From NCBI RefSeq assembly GCF_028401955.1, contig NZ_JAQOTJ010000011.1:1-64000 (forward strand): a stretch of 64,000 nt of DNA, given 5' to 3'. The notes below the pieces were generated by a model that worked only from the letters and a program-made list of their open reading frames with translations, had not been told where the DNA came from and ran no database searches. This document shows positions 52,411-61,970 of the stretch, one piece after another (the stretch's first letter is position 1; the number at the start of each line of letters is the position of its first letter). Source of the DNA: Bacillus sp. BP-3. Lineage in GTDB: Bacteria > Bacillota > Bacilli > Bacillales > Bacillaceae_G. Position numbers and translations under genes: made by a program.

Positions 52411-52953
52411 TTAAAAAGTCCTTTTGTCCATTCTAAGAAAATAATCCCTTATTTCCTTCCAGTTATTCACTCTAAAGTAGTTAGTTTCAAGAGTATTATA
52501 GGGACTATTAAATAAAATTCCCTGCCCATTAAACTGTTTAAAGTGTTTGGGATTATCATCAATTAGATAATCTGCATTAATAATACCTTTATCACCACAA
52601 AAGACAAAATTTCTTTCATTTAAAAAACTAAAATGGTCTTTTAACCATTTATATTTTGCTGTAAATGACGTTGGAAATTCCATTGCAGCTGTAACGATAT
52701 AAATTTCGTAATGCCCGCTCAATTCTTTTATCACTTCTTGACTATCTTCTATTACGTCTAGATCAAGAAAAAAATTAGGTTCAGCTAACATGCTTATGAT
52801 TTCTTCTTTTAACTCAGGACGTATTTCTGTTAAATATTTTCCTTGTAGGTCTTGTATTGAAATATTCTCATTGTACCTTTTGTTAAAAAGCGCCAAATGT
52901 TTAGACAAGGGGTCCGCTATTACGTCATCCATATCTATTGCAATTCTTTTCAC
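52411..52953 (-). CDS. 5'(3')-deoxyribonucleotidase-like HAD phosphatase (NT5C family)
   Basis: About 180 residues. The HAD nucleophile motif RIAIDMDDVIADP at the start, T in IYIVTAAMEF (motif II), K in TAKYKWLKDHF and acid motif YLIDDNPKHFKQF give all four HAD parts of the cytosolic 5'-nucleotidase C type. It likely dephosphorylates deoxynucleotides. Start is GTG at 52953 (GGGGAGGGATTATT). Its flanks on both sides match those of the nucleotidyltransferase at 38.4 kb. Confidence 0.85.
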   Translation of the reverse strand: MKRIAIDMDDVIADPLSKHLALFNKRYNENISIQDLQGKYLTEIRPELKEEIISMLAEPNFFLDLDVIEDSQEVIKELSGHYEIYIVTAAMEFPTSFTAKYKWLKDHFSFLNERNFVFCGDKGIINADYLIDDNPKHFKQFNGQGILFNSPYNTLETNYFRVNNWKEIRDYFLRMDKRTF

Positions 52954-53035
52954 AATAATCCCTCCCCATCTATATTGTACCAACGTAGATGGTTGTTGGA
53001 TACAAGTGTCTTCCCTGTATATTGTATACATGAAC

Positions 53036-53270
53036 GGTTAACATAACGCATCATAATAAAAAGTTGGATATCGTCTAGAATCCTTTTATAACAAGGGATT
53101 CGCTCACTCTCCGATATTATAAAACATGCGGAATTTTATACATTACCGCAATAGTGCCGTTTTTCAAGTTCACGTTTGTTACTGGATTAGCCAAAAAACT
53201 GTATAAAATCCTGCATGTTCTTAGCGTGGGAGTTTTCCAAAATGCTGGCTATACTCCATAACAAATCTTC
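53036..53270. repeat. Cassette-like 5' flank, copy B
   Basis: GGTTAACATAACGCATCATA, then an inverted pair CATGCGGAATTTTATACA (about 53127) and TGTATAAAATCCTGCATG (about 53200), then CTTAGCGTGGGAGTTTTCCA AAATGCTGGC. The blocks recur in order at 39091-39380. No gene in 52954-53406. Confidence 0.6.
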
Positions 53271-53370
53271 TCCTTACTTTATTTCAGCAAAAGTTTTAAA
53301 GTGATTTGTAGTTTTATAAATTTAACCATCATTACAGTATATGAAATTTTACATTTTTTGCTTCTAAACT

Positions 53371-53408
53371 AAAGAATCGAGCATTGAAATATCAATGCTC
53401 GATTCTTT
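53371..53408 (-). terminator. Terminator of the telA operon
   Basis: AAAGAATCGAGCATTGA pairs perfectly with TCAATGCTCGATTCTTT around a four-base loop; it overlaps the stop codon of the last gene. Confidence 0.9.
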
Positions 53409-54237
53409 AGTTCTTAAATTTTTCTTTAGCCGCACGCATCTTCACTTGTAAATCGTGATCGACAGCGTTACGAATGTTTCGTTCTACTGCTTCCATCTCT
53501 TTTTGAAATCCTTTTAGATAGGTCGTGAGTTCTTCTTCTTTCTCTGAACGCTGTGCTGGTGGAATTTGCGCGATCAGTGACAACATATCTACTAAATCTT
53601 TCATTAAGAAAGTCTCAAGTTTATGCTGCTGTTCAAACATACGATTTTCTTGATAGTACGGAATAGCTTGTAGCACAGAGATTGTCACATCATCAATACT
53701 TCTTTGCAATGATTGATTTACGGAACGTTTATACATTTCAATATGTTTTAATGCATCTGGATAACGGTCATAAAAGTATAACTTGTAAAACGAGAAGTCT
53801 TGTGGTTTGGACGGTTGTCGTATTTCTCGTTTCAAGAATTCTTTTACTTTCATCGTTGTCATTTCCATATCTTCACTTGTAACTTGCTTTGTTGTTTTTA
53901 CAGTATGATGGAGTTTTTTCTGTTTTTCCTTCGGCAACATTGAAAAAATTTGTTCTTTTGTGCGCTCGTTAGCTGTGCAAAAAAGAACGGTAAATGCTGT
54001 TTGACTACTGCTTCCTTCCGTACGAACCCAGCGGTAAAACAACGGATGCTGTGTGAATTCTTGTAAGTATGGTACTGTGCTATGTGATAATCGCTCCATT
54101 GAGTCTGACGCTCGTTTATACGGCTTTGTCCACGATAAATAAAATTTTCGGCCAAAATAAGCAAGTAAAATTACTGCTGTAAGTCCTAACAAAAGGACTA
54201 TGCCGATAAGCAGCAAAATAAATTCAAAGAAACCCAT
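53407..54237 (-). CDS. Membrane-anchored partner of TelA, unknown function
   Basis: 276 residues. One N-terminal helix (FEFILLLIGIVLLLGLTAVI LLAYFG) and then a soluble, largely helical cytoplasmic domain with charged coiled-coil stretches at the end (EEELTTYLKGFQKEMEAVER). No catalytic motif seen. It follows telA by 23 bases in the same operon; in B. subtilis a membrane protein (XpaC) similarly sits next to a TelA homolog, but this one is longer and I cannot confirm homology. Site GAGGAGGTGAAAAC. Confidence 0.75.
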   Translation of the reverse strand: MGFFEFILLLIGIVLLLGLTAVILLAYFGRKFYLSWTKPYKRASDSMERLSHSTVPYLQEFTQHPLFYRWVRTEGSSSQTAFTVLFCTANERTKEQIFSMLPKEKQKKLHHTVKTTKQVTSEDMEMTTMKVKEFLKREIRQPSKPQDFSFYKLYFYDRYPDALKHIEMYKRSVNQSLQRSIDDVTISVLQAIPYYQENRMFEQQHKLETFLMKDLVDMLSLIAQIPPAQRSEKEEELTTYLKGFQKEMEAVERNIRNAVDHDLQVKMRAAKEKFKN

Positions 54238-54260
54238 GTTTTCACCTCCTCTATTGCAGT

Positions 54261-55367
54261 CTATTTAGTTGGACGCTGAATGAGCTTCTTTTTCATTTCA
54301 TCGTTAAACGAGTCTAGTTCTTTTACAAACATTTTACTTGATTCAATAATACGTTCTGTTGATTTTTCAGACGCTTCAATCGCCGCAAATACATTTTGGA
54401 ATGATTCACGAAGTTTCTCCATGCCAATTGCTGGATTTTCTAACAACTTAGTCGTTTCTTCTGTATTTTGTTTTAACGCCTGTGAATTACTTAATATCAT
54501 CGATTCGATTGCTTCGTTTGTTGCATTTACTGCATCAATCGTTTTCCTTTGATTCGTTAACGCTAATTGAATAGCTGCTGATACTGTAACAACGTTTTGC
54601 GTCATTGTAATTGCATTGCGAATCGCTTCTGTTAACTTTTCATTATTTTTCTTAATAATATCAACAGAGGCAATAGATTGTAGTAACACACTCTTTGCTT
54701 GCTGCATGTTACGCGTACGTACAAGAATCTTTTCTAGCGCATCGTTAATTAATGGAACATCTTTTTGCCGCTCTGGATTTTGTTTTTCTACTTCCAACAT
54801 TTCAGCAAGCTTTTTTCCTAAATACACTTGTTTATCAAGCGCATGAATCTTTTGCTCGGATTGTTCCTTTAACATCTCTAAACCGATGCTGTCTTCTCGT
54901 AAATTATCACGACCTACTAATAGTGCTTTTATAATCTCTTCAATTTGTTTATCAATGGATTGATATTTATGAACATACGTTTCCATCGGGTTTTTCTTAA
55001 ATACTTTGAACATAATTCGTTTCATACCGGTTGCATGTAATGAATTCGGATCTAATTCTGAAACAACTTTACGTAAATCAAGCAACGTTTTAGGAATATC
55101 TTCATTTTTCCCATTCATCATCGCCGTTACTGGACGTTTTAGTGCAGTTAATGTCTGTCCTGCATCACGTTGTTCTTTATCTCCTAAATCAGCTAGTTGC
55201 GCCAGTACTTTCGAAAGGTCTGTATTATGCTCACTATTTAACTTTTGCACATACAAATTCGCTTCTTTATTTAGTTCAACTAATTCCTCGTCTTTAATGA
55301 TTGAATCTACGACTACTTCTATATTGTCCTCTACTGATAAGGTTTCTTTCTTTTGCAATTCCGTCAA
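54261..55367 (-). CDS. telA: TelA/KlaA-family toxic anion resistance protein
   Basis: 368 residues, long helical coiled-coil protein: LAQLADLGDKEQRDAGQTLT ALKRPV, RIMFKVFKKNPMETYVHKYQ SIDKQIEEI and the family core QNVVTVSAAIQLALTNQRKT IDAVNATNEAIESMI. TelA homologs are linked to tellurite resistance and to stress from peptides and cell-wall agents in Gram-positives; the mechanism is unclear. Start TTG at 55367 has AAAGGAG at eight bases; an upstream ATG lacks a site. Confidence 0.88.
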   Translation of the reverse strand: MTELQKKETLSVEDNIEVVVDSIIKDEELVELNKEANLYVQKLNSEHNTDLSKVLAQLADLGDKEQRDAGQTLTALKRPVTAMMNGKNEDIPKTLLDLRKVVSELDPNSLHATGMKRIMFKVFKKNPMETYVHKYQSIDKQIEEIIKALLVGRDNLREDSIGLEMLKEQSEQKIHALDKQVYLGKKLAEMLEVEKQNPERQKDVPLINDALEKILVRTRNMQQAKSVLLQSIASVDIIKKNNEKLTEAIRNAITMTQNVVTVSAAIQLALTNQRKTIDAVNATNEAIESMILSNSQALKQNTEETTKLLENPAIGMEKLRESFQNVFAAIEASEKSTERIIESSKMFVKELDSFNDEMKKKLIQRPTK

Positions 55368-55573
55368 CAAAATCGCTCCTTTATATACATACACTTATAA
55401 TTATAGTTAGGTGATCATATCTTTAAACAGTCTATATTGCATTCATTCCCCGTTTTATATTATAAGTATACCTTTTGTATTTTTAATTGTCCTCAGACTT
55501 AAGGCTGAGAAACATCCATTCTTAAGACGGATTCTTTTGTTTACATATTAACAATTCTTCTTGTATATTCTAT

Positions 55574-56161
55574 TTAACTATTTTCCCGCATGACATAAGC
55601 GCCCATCTTAAAAGGCAATAACACTGTTTCAAACTGCTTCTCTTCTTCGACTAAATCAAAAAAATTCTGTAATTCTTCCGTATGTGAAGTTGCATTATCA
55701 ACTACGATAATTCCTTTTGGCATTAAAATGCGTTTTAAGTCTTCCCACCACCATAAATATTGCGTTCGTTCTGCATCTAAAAAAATAAAATCATACGACT
55801 TGTCTAGCTGTTCTGATAAAAAAGCCCCAGCTTCTTGATTATGGATATGAATATAGTTTGTGAGGTTTGCTTTTTGGAAGTTTTCATTTGCTTCTGCCAC
55901 TCGTTTCGATGAAAGTTCAACTGTTGTAACAGTTCCTTTCATTTCCACAACAGCATTAGCAAGCCATAATGTAGAGTATCCATTTGATGTGCCAATTTCT
56001 AATATGTGTTTCGCTTCACACATTTTCACCATAATAGATAAAAACTGTCCCATTTCTTTAGAAACATTACGCAATCTCTCTTCTCTCGTTTCTTTTGTGT
56101 AATCATGTTCTAATCCGAATACTTCAAGATCTTGCAGTAATTTTTCTACTTCTATTCTCAT
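55574..56161 (-). CDS. SAM-dependent O-methyltransferase
   Basis: 195 residues of the class I COMT-like family: HILEIGTSNGYSTLWLANAV (SAM motif I), TVTTVELSSKRVAEA, FIFLDAERTQYLWWWEDLKR and IIVVDNATSH (metal-binding Asp/Asn). Substrate unknown, perhaps a catechol. Start at 56161 has AAAGGGGAATATGT. Divergent from the RelA/SpoT paralog with a palindrome between them. Confidence 0.88.
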   Translation of the reverse strand: MRIEVEKLLQDLEVFGLEHDYTKETREERLRNVSKEMGQFLSIMVKMCEAKHILEIGTSNGYSTLWLANAVVEMKGTVTTVELSSKRVAEANENFQKANLTNYIHIHNQEAGAFLSEQLDKSYDFIFLDAERTQYLWWWEDLKRILMPKGIIVVDNATSHTEELQNFFDLVEEEKQFETVLLPFKMGAYVMRENS

Positions 56162-56222
56162 ACATATTCCCCTTTCATCTCTAAACATGAAAAATAGTCT
56201 ATGGATGATGTCAAAAATATAA

Positions 56223-56238
56223 TGTAGGTCTACCTACA
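56223..56238. promoter_or_regulatory. Palindrome between divergent genes
   Basis: TGTAGGT-CT-ACCTACA, seven-base perfect arms, lies about 60 bases from the O-methyltransferase start and 86 from the RelA/SpoT-like start. A candidate operator; a similar TGTAGG/CCTACA dyad is used by several MarR- or TetR-type regulators. Regulator unknown. Confidence 0.5.
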
Positions 56239-56324
56239 ATTATATGCTATTAGAAAGGCTTTTTCCTGTGTGAAGGCGAACTATTATTCCTTAATTGAAA
56301 AAATAAAAAAATGAGGGTGAATTC

Positions 56325-57743
56325 GTGAAAGAACAACTGATTCATAAAGCTACTTATTTAACTAAAAATGAATTTGAGAAATTTCAAGTTGCTATTTCGT
56401 TTGCTGAACAAGCACATGAAGGACAATTTCGCATATCCGGAGAATCATATATTCTACACCCTTTTTCTGTTGCAGACATATTGCTAGATTGCAAGGCTGA
56501 CTGTGTAACATTAATTGCGGCATTATTACATGATGTCGTAGAAGATACCAATTATACATTGGAAGATATACAAAAACACTTTGGAAAAGAAGTTTCTTAT
56601 ATAGTCGATGGACTTACGAAAGTGGATAAAAAATCTGTACAAAATAAAGAGGAATATGAAGCAATGAATTTCAGAAAGTTACTTATAGTAGCACAAAAAG
56701 ACATTCGGGTGATAATTATAAAAGTAACAGACCGCCTTCATAATATGAGAACACTGCAAGTAAAAAATAAACATAAACAAGTTCCTTATGCAAACGAAAC
56801 ACTAAAGATATTTGCTCCACTTTGCCATAAGCTACATTTAAAAACGATACAATATGAATTAGAAGATCTTGCATTTTTTTATCTCCATAATCAAAAGTAC
56901 AAAGGCATGAAACAACTTTTACAAAATTATAATCAAATATTACGCAATCTAACAGATACGATTTCTACAGACATGCAAAGCTTTCATGACGAACTATTAA
57001 CATGGCACCTGGATTATGAAATAGGTCCTATTAACATCGCTTATTCTCGTCTACAAGTCATTCAAGATGTAGCTATGATTTCAAAAATTCATATTACAAC
57101 TTCATCCATTTTAGATTGTTATAAAATTCTTGGCATGGTACATCGATTATATGAACCAATTCCACATCAATTTGAAGATACCATTTCCATCAATAGCAAT
57201 TTATTTAATAAATGTTTGCAAACAAAGGTCAAAATCGAAAATCACGAGATGACTATCTGGATTCAAACTGAAGATAGTAAACAAAGATATGATGGAGGTA
57301 TTTTTTCTATACTTTCAAGCGATATGCCGCATTCTCGAATACAACAGCTTTCTGCGCAGTTTATGGATGATACAATTATGAACAACTTAGAATTAACAAA
57401 AGACGCGCTTGCTTTTTATGATTTAGTTTCCTACGAACTCTTTCAAGATACAATCGTTGTTTTCATACCACAATTACAGTCTATTCATTTACCTGAAGGA
57501 GCAACAATTATCGATTTTGCATTCGCAGTAAACACAGAACTAGCAATGTATATGTCTTCGGCAAAAAGAAATGGCGAGAAAACTTCAATTATGACAACTC
57601 TTTCACACCTAGATATTGTTGAAATGATAATTGATTCTCATACCATTCATCTTGAAGTAAAATGGTTGAATTTTTCTAATACTTCTAAAGCACAATTGGC
57701 AATTCATAAAGCATTGCAGAAGGAACGACCTTTTTTCATATAG
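56325..57743 (+). CDS. RelA/SpoT paralog with intact hydrolase and degenerate synthetase
   Basis: 472 residues, shorter than Rel (about 730). The N-terminal HD hydrolase is complete: AHEGQFRISGESYILHPFSV, HD at 69-70 in LLHDVVEDT, and VTDRLHNMRTL. In the synthetase domain the pattern DCYKILGMVHRLYEPIPHQF is kept, but the catalytic GYQSLH is replaced by LFNKCLQT. A TGS-like part (LPEGATIIDFAFAVNTELA) follows; ACT is missing. So it should degrade (p)ppGpp but not make it. Start GTG with GAGGGTG near. Confidence 0.8.
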   Translation: MKEQLIHKATYLTKNEFEKFQVAISFAEQAHEGQFRISGESYILHPFSVADILLDCKADCVTLIAALLHDVVEDTNYTLEDIQKHFGKEVSYIVDGLTKVDKKSVQNKEEYEAMNFRKLLIVAQKDIRVIIIKVTDRLHNMRTLQVKNKHKQVPYANETLKIFAPLCHKLHLKTIQYELEDLAFFYLHNQKYKGMKQLLQNYNQILRNLTDTISTDMQSFHDELLTWHLDYEIGPINIAYSRLQVIQDVAMISKIHITTSSILDCYKILGMVHRLYEPIPHQFEDTISINSNLFNKCLQTKVKIENHEMTIWIQTEDSKQRYDGGIFSILSSDMPHSRIQQLSAQFMDDTIMNNLELTKDALAFYDLVSYELFQDTIVVFIPQLQSIHLPEGATIIDFAFAVNTELAMYMSSAKRNGEKTSIMTTLSHLDIVEMIIDSHTIHLEVKWLNFSNTSKAQLAIHKALQKERPFFI

Positions 57744-57780
57744 TTAAACCTGCATAAAATCATAGATTTTGAGTAACTAA

Positions 57781-58032
57781 AAGCACGAATCGAGCAAAAA
57801 AGAAAAAGCAAAACGACAAGAAGAACTCAAAAAACAAGAAGAGGCTAAAAAGCAACAAGGACAAGCTTCACAACAAACACAAACTCAATCCGAACAAAAC
57901 ACTCAAACTAACTACAACTTCAAAAGTTGTAAAGAAGTCAAAGCAACTGGTTTCTCAAATATTAAAAAGGGCGACCCAGCGTACTCACCTGAACTTGATC
58001 GAGACGGTGATGGAATTGCTTGTGATAAATAA
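57781..58032 (+). pseudogene. Excalibur-domain protein, C-terminal fragment
   Basis: The frame starts after a stop and has no start codon. It reads a lysine/glutamine-rich linker (EKAKRQEELKKQEEAKKQQG, then QASQQTQTQSEQNTQTNYNF) and the Excalibur calcium-binding domain KSCKEVKATGFSNI.. with DRDGDGIACDK at the end. In intact genes this follows a signal peptide and often a nuclease domain; here that part is gone. A terminator follows. Confidence 0.75.
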
Positions 58033-58037
58033 TTAAC

Positions 58038-58076
58038 TAAAAATGCCGGCTCCTTCACGGATTCGGCATTTTTATT
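58038..58076 (+). terminator. Terminator after the Excalibur fragment
   Basis: AAAAATGCCG pairs with TCGGCATTTTT around a loop; the T-run continues as TTATTACTTTTT. Confidence 0.8.
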
Positions 58077-58183
58077 ACTTTTTGTAGCTGTATTAATTCG
58101 CTTATTAAATTAGCAAATATGTCAATGCTTGTCAGATAGTATAATGTATCTATTTTCTGTTTTCTCTTCTCCTTTATCCAATA

Positions 58184-58543
58184 TTAGTCTCTTATTCGTT
58201 TCCTAATATCTGCTGCGACCTTAGTAGGATTATCAATTTCAAAAACAACATACTTATATTTTTCATGACTTTCTAATTCAATCATTACGAGAGGTACTCT
58301 ATTTTCATAGGATAGAAAATACCATTCATCAGCATATTTAAAACTTCCCTCAAAAATATTAAGGGCAGGAATTGATGTTCCAGGCATCCGAAGCATCCAC
58401 TGCGGAGCATCAAAATAGTCTACAAACACACTTTTAATTGTATGAAATGGCATTTTTATAGATAATTTCACTGCAAAAAAACCAGTTACTCCATTTAATT
58501 TTAAAATTACCCCTTCGTCATCAAAGCGTACTTCTCTCCCCAT
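58184..58543 (-). CDS. Small hypothetical protein, possible PH-like fold
   Basis: 119 residues: MGREVRFDDEGVILKLNGVT GFFAVKLSIKMPFHTIKSVF V, then MPGTSIPALNIFEGSFKYAD EWYFLSYENRVPLVMIELES. Seven beta strands and a final helix (ADIRKRIRD) fit a bacterial PH-like domain. Common in the B. cereus group by recollection; function unknown. Start at 58543 has GGGGGGAAGAAC. Confidence 0.7.
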   Translation of the reverse strand: MGREVRFDDEGVILKLNGVTGFFAVKLSIKMPFHTIKSVFVDYFDAPQWMLRMPGTSIPALNIFEGSFKYADEWYFLSYENRVPLVMIELESHEKYKYVVFEIDNPTKVAADIRKRIRD

Positions 58544-58616
58544 GTTCTTCCCCCCAGCTTTTTCTACGTTCATCATCTAAATTGTAACATAGGAAAAAAA
58601 ATCAAAAAATGTAGTC

Positions 58617-59435
58617 TTACTCAAAATACATAGCAACTGGTGAAACAATATAATTATTCGCTGTTATCACGCCAAATCCCCCGAGCAAATTTGTAGGGAA
58701 TCCGAGAAATTCATTTAGAATTTCGTTTGGCTGCTTATCTACCAAATTCGAATAGTCGAGGGCATGTATTTCTTTTTTATTTATTTTTTTTGTTATTTTT
58801 CCAATAAGGGTAATTTCGACCGTTGTGTCTTCTGATCCGTATTTAAAAGCGAGTTCTCCTATGCTCTCTCTTAAATAGCTTTCCTTAACTGGTATTAAAC
58901 AATTACCCATCTTTATAAACGAGCTAAACGGAATAGCCTCTTTAATATATACCAACATATCTTTAACTGAATGAATCTTATTCTTTTGAACACTCACCAT
59001 ATTCTCGTATGTTTTTTCAAGTTCATTCAGAAAAACAGTCCTTTGTTCAAGTGTTAATGTTTGTTCAAGGATACTTTGTACCTCAACATTTTTTGCTTCT
59101 TCTAATTTATTAAAAAGAAATTTAATAAATTTATCATTTATCATTTTTTGAACAACATCAAAGTTTATTGGTTGAAACGTTGAAGTAAACTTAATATATG
59201 AACCTGAAGTTACTTCATCCCTGTCTTTCTGTTCATTAAAATTGACTAAAGAAGAACGTTTAAGAAGATAATCTTCAAATTGATTTAGTGCACTATACTG
59301 CTGTACTACCGTATTTTCCTTTGCCTCTATTCTTCGTTCATGAGCTTCTATACTTTTAGTACCTACTAATTCAATATTTACTTGCGTCATAAAAGAATGT
59401 ATAAAGTCCTTATCTAAATATACCAACTCTTTCAA
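58617..59435 (-). CDS. DUF6414-family protein
   Basis: 272 residues beginning LVYLDKDFIHSFMTQVN, the hallmark of DUF6414 (a YLDxxxxxSxxAQ start). It has a central helical region (about 120-150) and a C-terminal beta domain with TVEITLIGKITKKI and NLLGGFGVITANNYIVSPVA MYFE. No catalytic motif. Start is TTG with AGGAGGGACTATTT. Members occur scattered in Firmicutes and are uncharacterised. Stand-alone. Confidence 0.7.
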   Translation of the reverse strand: MKELVYLDKDFIHSFMTQVNIELVGTKSIEAHERRIEAKENTVVQQYSALNQFEDYLLKRSSLVNFNEQKDRDEVTSGSYIKFTSTFQPINFDVVQKMINDKFIKFLFNKLEEAKNVEVQSILEQTLTLEQRTVFLNELEKTYENMVSVQKNKIHSVKDMLVYIKEAIPFSSFIKMGNCLIPVKESYLRESIGELAFKYGSEDTTVEITLIGKITKKINKKEIHALDYSNLVDKQPNEILNEFLGFPTNLLGGFGVITANNYIVSPVAMYFE

Positions 59436-59713
59436 AAATAGTCCCTCCTAAAATAACATTTATTTATTAAGTTATTATAATGTTTTTTCGTACACATAGA
59501 TATAGAATTATAAACGAATATTACTGTGTTTTAACAAATAACTTACGGATATATTCTTTTATGCATTAACAGTTAATAATTTTAAGGTGATTAAGCATAT
59601 CCATCACCAAAAGTACCATCATAAAATTTATATTCTCATTTAAATCGAAATATAGTGCAAAAAATAAAAGGTACATTAGCTCTAACTAATATACCTTGAA
59701 ATTTACCTAACAT

Positions 59714-60187
59714 CTATTTTTCCCTACTAATTAGTAAGCGCAATAAATCTTCTTCTTCATCAAATTCGCCTGCTTCCAAAAAACCGAGACTTTTATATAA
59801 TTGACGAGCAGCATCGTTTTCTTTATGAACGGTTAAGCGGATTTCTTCGCACTTTGGATATTGATTTATAATCCAGTTTATCATCTCGCATAGCGCCGAT
59901 CGACCGTATCCTTTACCTTGATGCTTTTCATCAATGATAAAGCCATTGATCCAATACATATCATTCGTATTTTCAACAAAAGCATGCATCACAAAACCAA
60001 TCATGCCCTGTGCTTCTTCATAAATAGCAAAGGGCAGATAATTCACATTATCACCATCTGGTTTAACATGCACTTTAGCGAGCGATACCGCTACAGTAGG
60101 AACGAAATAATTTTGGACATCTTTTACTTTTAATCTTAGAGCCTCTTGCCAATTCTCTCTAGTCACCGCTTTTAATTTCACTTCCAT
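59714..60187 (-). CDS. GNAT N-acetyltransferase, spermidine-acetyltransferase-like
   Basis: 157 residues. Typical GNAT: start KLKAVTRENWQEALRLKVKD, then GFIIDEKHQGKGYGRSALCE MINWI (acetyl-CoA loop QGKGYG) and LTVHKENDAARQLYKSLGFL EAGEFDEEE. This resembles BltD-type diamine/polyamine acetyltransferases. Complete; single gene. Confidence 0.88.
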   Translation of the reverse strand: MEVKLKAVTRENWQEALRLKVKDVQNYFVPTVAVSLAKVHVKPDGDNVNYLPFAIYEEAQGMIGFVMHAFVENTNDMYWINGFIIDEKHQGKGYGRSALCEMINWIINQYPKCEEIRLTVHKENDAARQLYKSLGFLEAGEFDEEEDLLRLLISREK

Positions 60188-60455
60188 CTGATTCTCCCCT
60201 ACTTGTTCAAGATTGCGTTACCTCTTCTTTACTAAATTCTAAAAGTTCAATTACATGCACTAAAATGACCTGGAGGACCTCCTCATCTTTGATTTTATTC
60301 TATATTTCTTTATTTCCCAAAGTTCTCCTTCTTTTCTAAGTACTTCTCATCATTCAATAATCTATAGTAAATTATTCATCCTATATCTTACATGTATTAC
60401 TAAATAAACCACATACTAAGTTTGAACTTATATACAATAAAGTGAGGCTTATTAC

Positions 60456-61970
60456 ATGATGAAAACTCCTAAAGCTATTATTGTTATTTTTGGCGCGACA
60501 GGTGATTTAGCAAAACGCAAATTGTTCCCTTCCATTTATAGACTGTATCAAAGTGGAAAAATCTCTGAAGATTTCGCTGTTGTTGGCGTCGCAAGAAGAC
60601 CTTGGTCTAATGAAATATTTCGTGAAAATGTTAAACAATCTGTGCATCACTTTCCAGATGATAATGGCAGTCAGGATACATTTGCTTCCCACTTCTACTA
60701 TCATCCTTTTGATGTAACAAATACTTCTTCTTTTCAAGAGCTTAAAAGTCTGTTAAGCACACTTGACGACAGGTATCATACGACTGGAAACCGTATTTTT
60801 TATTTGGCAATGGCACCTGATTTTTTTGGAACAATTGCTACAAATTTAAAATCAGAAGGATTAACTTCTACAGAAGGATGGATTCGATTAATTATAGAAA
60901 AGCCGTTTGGACATGACTATGACTCAGCCCAAGAACTAAACAATCAGCTGTGTCAAGCGTTTACAGAAGAACAAATTTACCGGATTGACCATTACTTAGG
61001 AAAAGAAATGGTCCAAAACATTAAAGTCATTCGCTTTGCTAACGCTATTTTTGAGCCTCTTTGGAACAATCAATATATCGCCAACGTGCAAATTACTTCA
61101 AGTGAAATATTAGGAGTTGAAGATCGAGGACGCTATTATGAGTCTTCCGGCGCACTTCGCGATATGGTACAAAATCATATCCTACAAATGGTTGCTCTTC
61201 TTGCGATGGATCCGCCTATTAAGTTAACTGCAGATGAGATTCGCAGTGAAAAAAGAAAAATTTTCCGTGCTTTAAAACCACTTTCGAATAATGACATCGA
61301 TCAATACTTCGTTCGCGGACAGTATGGTCCTGGCATCACAAACGAAAAAAAGGTAGTTGGCTACAAAGAAGAAAACGATGTAGATCCAGCATCGAATACA
61401 GAAACATTTGTTGCAGGTAAGCTAATGATTGAAAATTTCAGATGGACGGGAGTTCCTTTTTATATACGAACAGGCAAACGTATGCAAGAAAAATCTACTG
61501 AAATTGTTATACAGTTTAAAGATTTGCCAATGAATTTATATTTAAATAAAGAAAGAATGGCTCATCCTAACTTACTCATTATTCATATTCAACCAGATGA
61601 GGGAATTACACTACACTTAAATGCACAAAAAACAAATAGCAGTGTAACATCAACCCCTATTCGATTAAGCTATTGTAATAACTGTGCAGATAAAATGAAT
61701 ACACCCGAAGCCTATGAAATACTCCTATATGATTGCATGCGCGGCGACTCAACTAATTTTGCGCATTGGGAAGAAGTAGCCCTTTCTTGGAAATTTGTTG
61801 ATGTTATCTCCAATGTTTGGGCAAATAATAAAGCTATAGACTTCCCTAACTATGAATCTGGATCAATGGGTCCTACAAAATCTGATGCCTTATTAGAAAA
61901 AGATGATTTTCATTGGTGGCCAACTATAACAACTCGTTTCAAAGGAGAAAACGACAATGAAAATATATGA
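60456..61970 (+). CDS. zwf: Glucose-6-phosphate 1-dehydrogenase
   Basis: 504 residues, first step of the oxidative pentose phosphate pathway. NADP site GATGDLAKRKLFP near 14, substrate motif YRIDHYLGKEMVQN near 175-188 (catalytic His), and GVPFYIRTGKRM. Full family length. The start ATG ATG follows GTGAGGCTTATTAC. It overlaps the next gene by 14 bases and gnd lies convergent 700 bases downstream. Confidence 0.96.
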   Translation: MMKTPKAIIVIFGATGDLAKRKLFPSIYRLYQSGKISEDFAVVGVARRPWSNEIFRENVKQSVHHFPDDNGSQDTFASHFYYHPFDVTNTSSFQELKSLLSTLDDRYHTTGNRIFYLAMAPDFFGTIATNLKSEGLTSTEGWIRLIIEKPFGHDYDSAQELNNQLCQAFTEEQIYRIDHYLGKEMVQNIKVIRFANAIFEPLWNNQYIANVQITSSEILGVEDRGRYYESSGALRDMVQNHILQMVALLAMDPPIKLTADEIRSEKRKIFRALKPLSNNDIDQYFVRGQYGPGITNEKKVVGYKEENDVDPASNTETFVAGKLMIENFRWTGVPFYIRTGKRMQEKSTEIVIQFKDLPMNLYLNKERMAHPNLLIIHIQPDEGITLHLNAQKTNSSVTSTPIRLSYCNNCADKMNTPEAYEILLYDCMRGDSTNFAHWEEVALSWKFVDVISNVWANNKAIDFPNYESGSMGPTKSDALLEKDDFHWWPTITTRFKGENDNENI

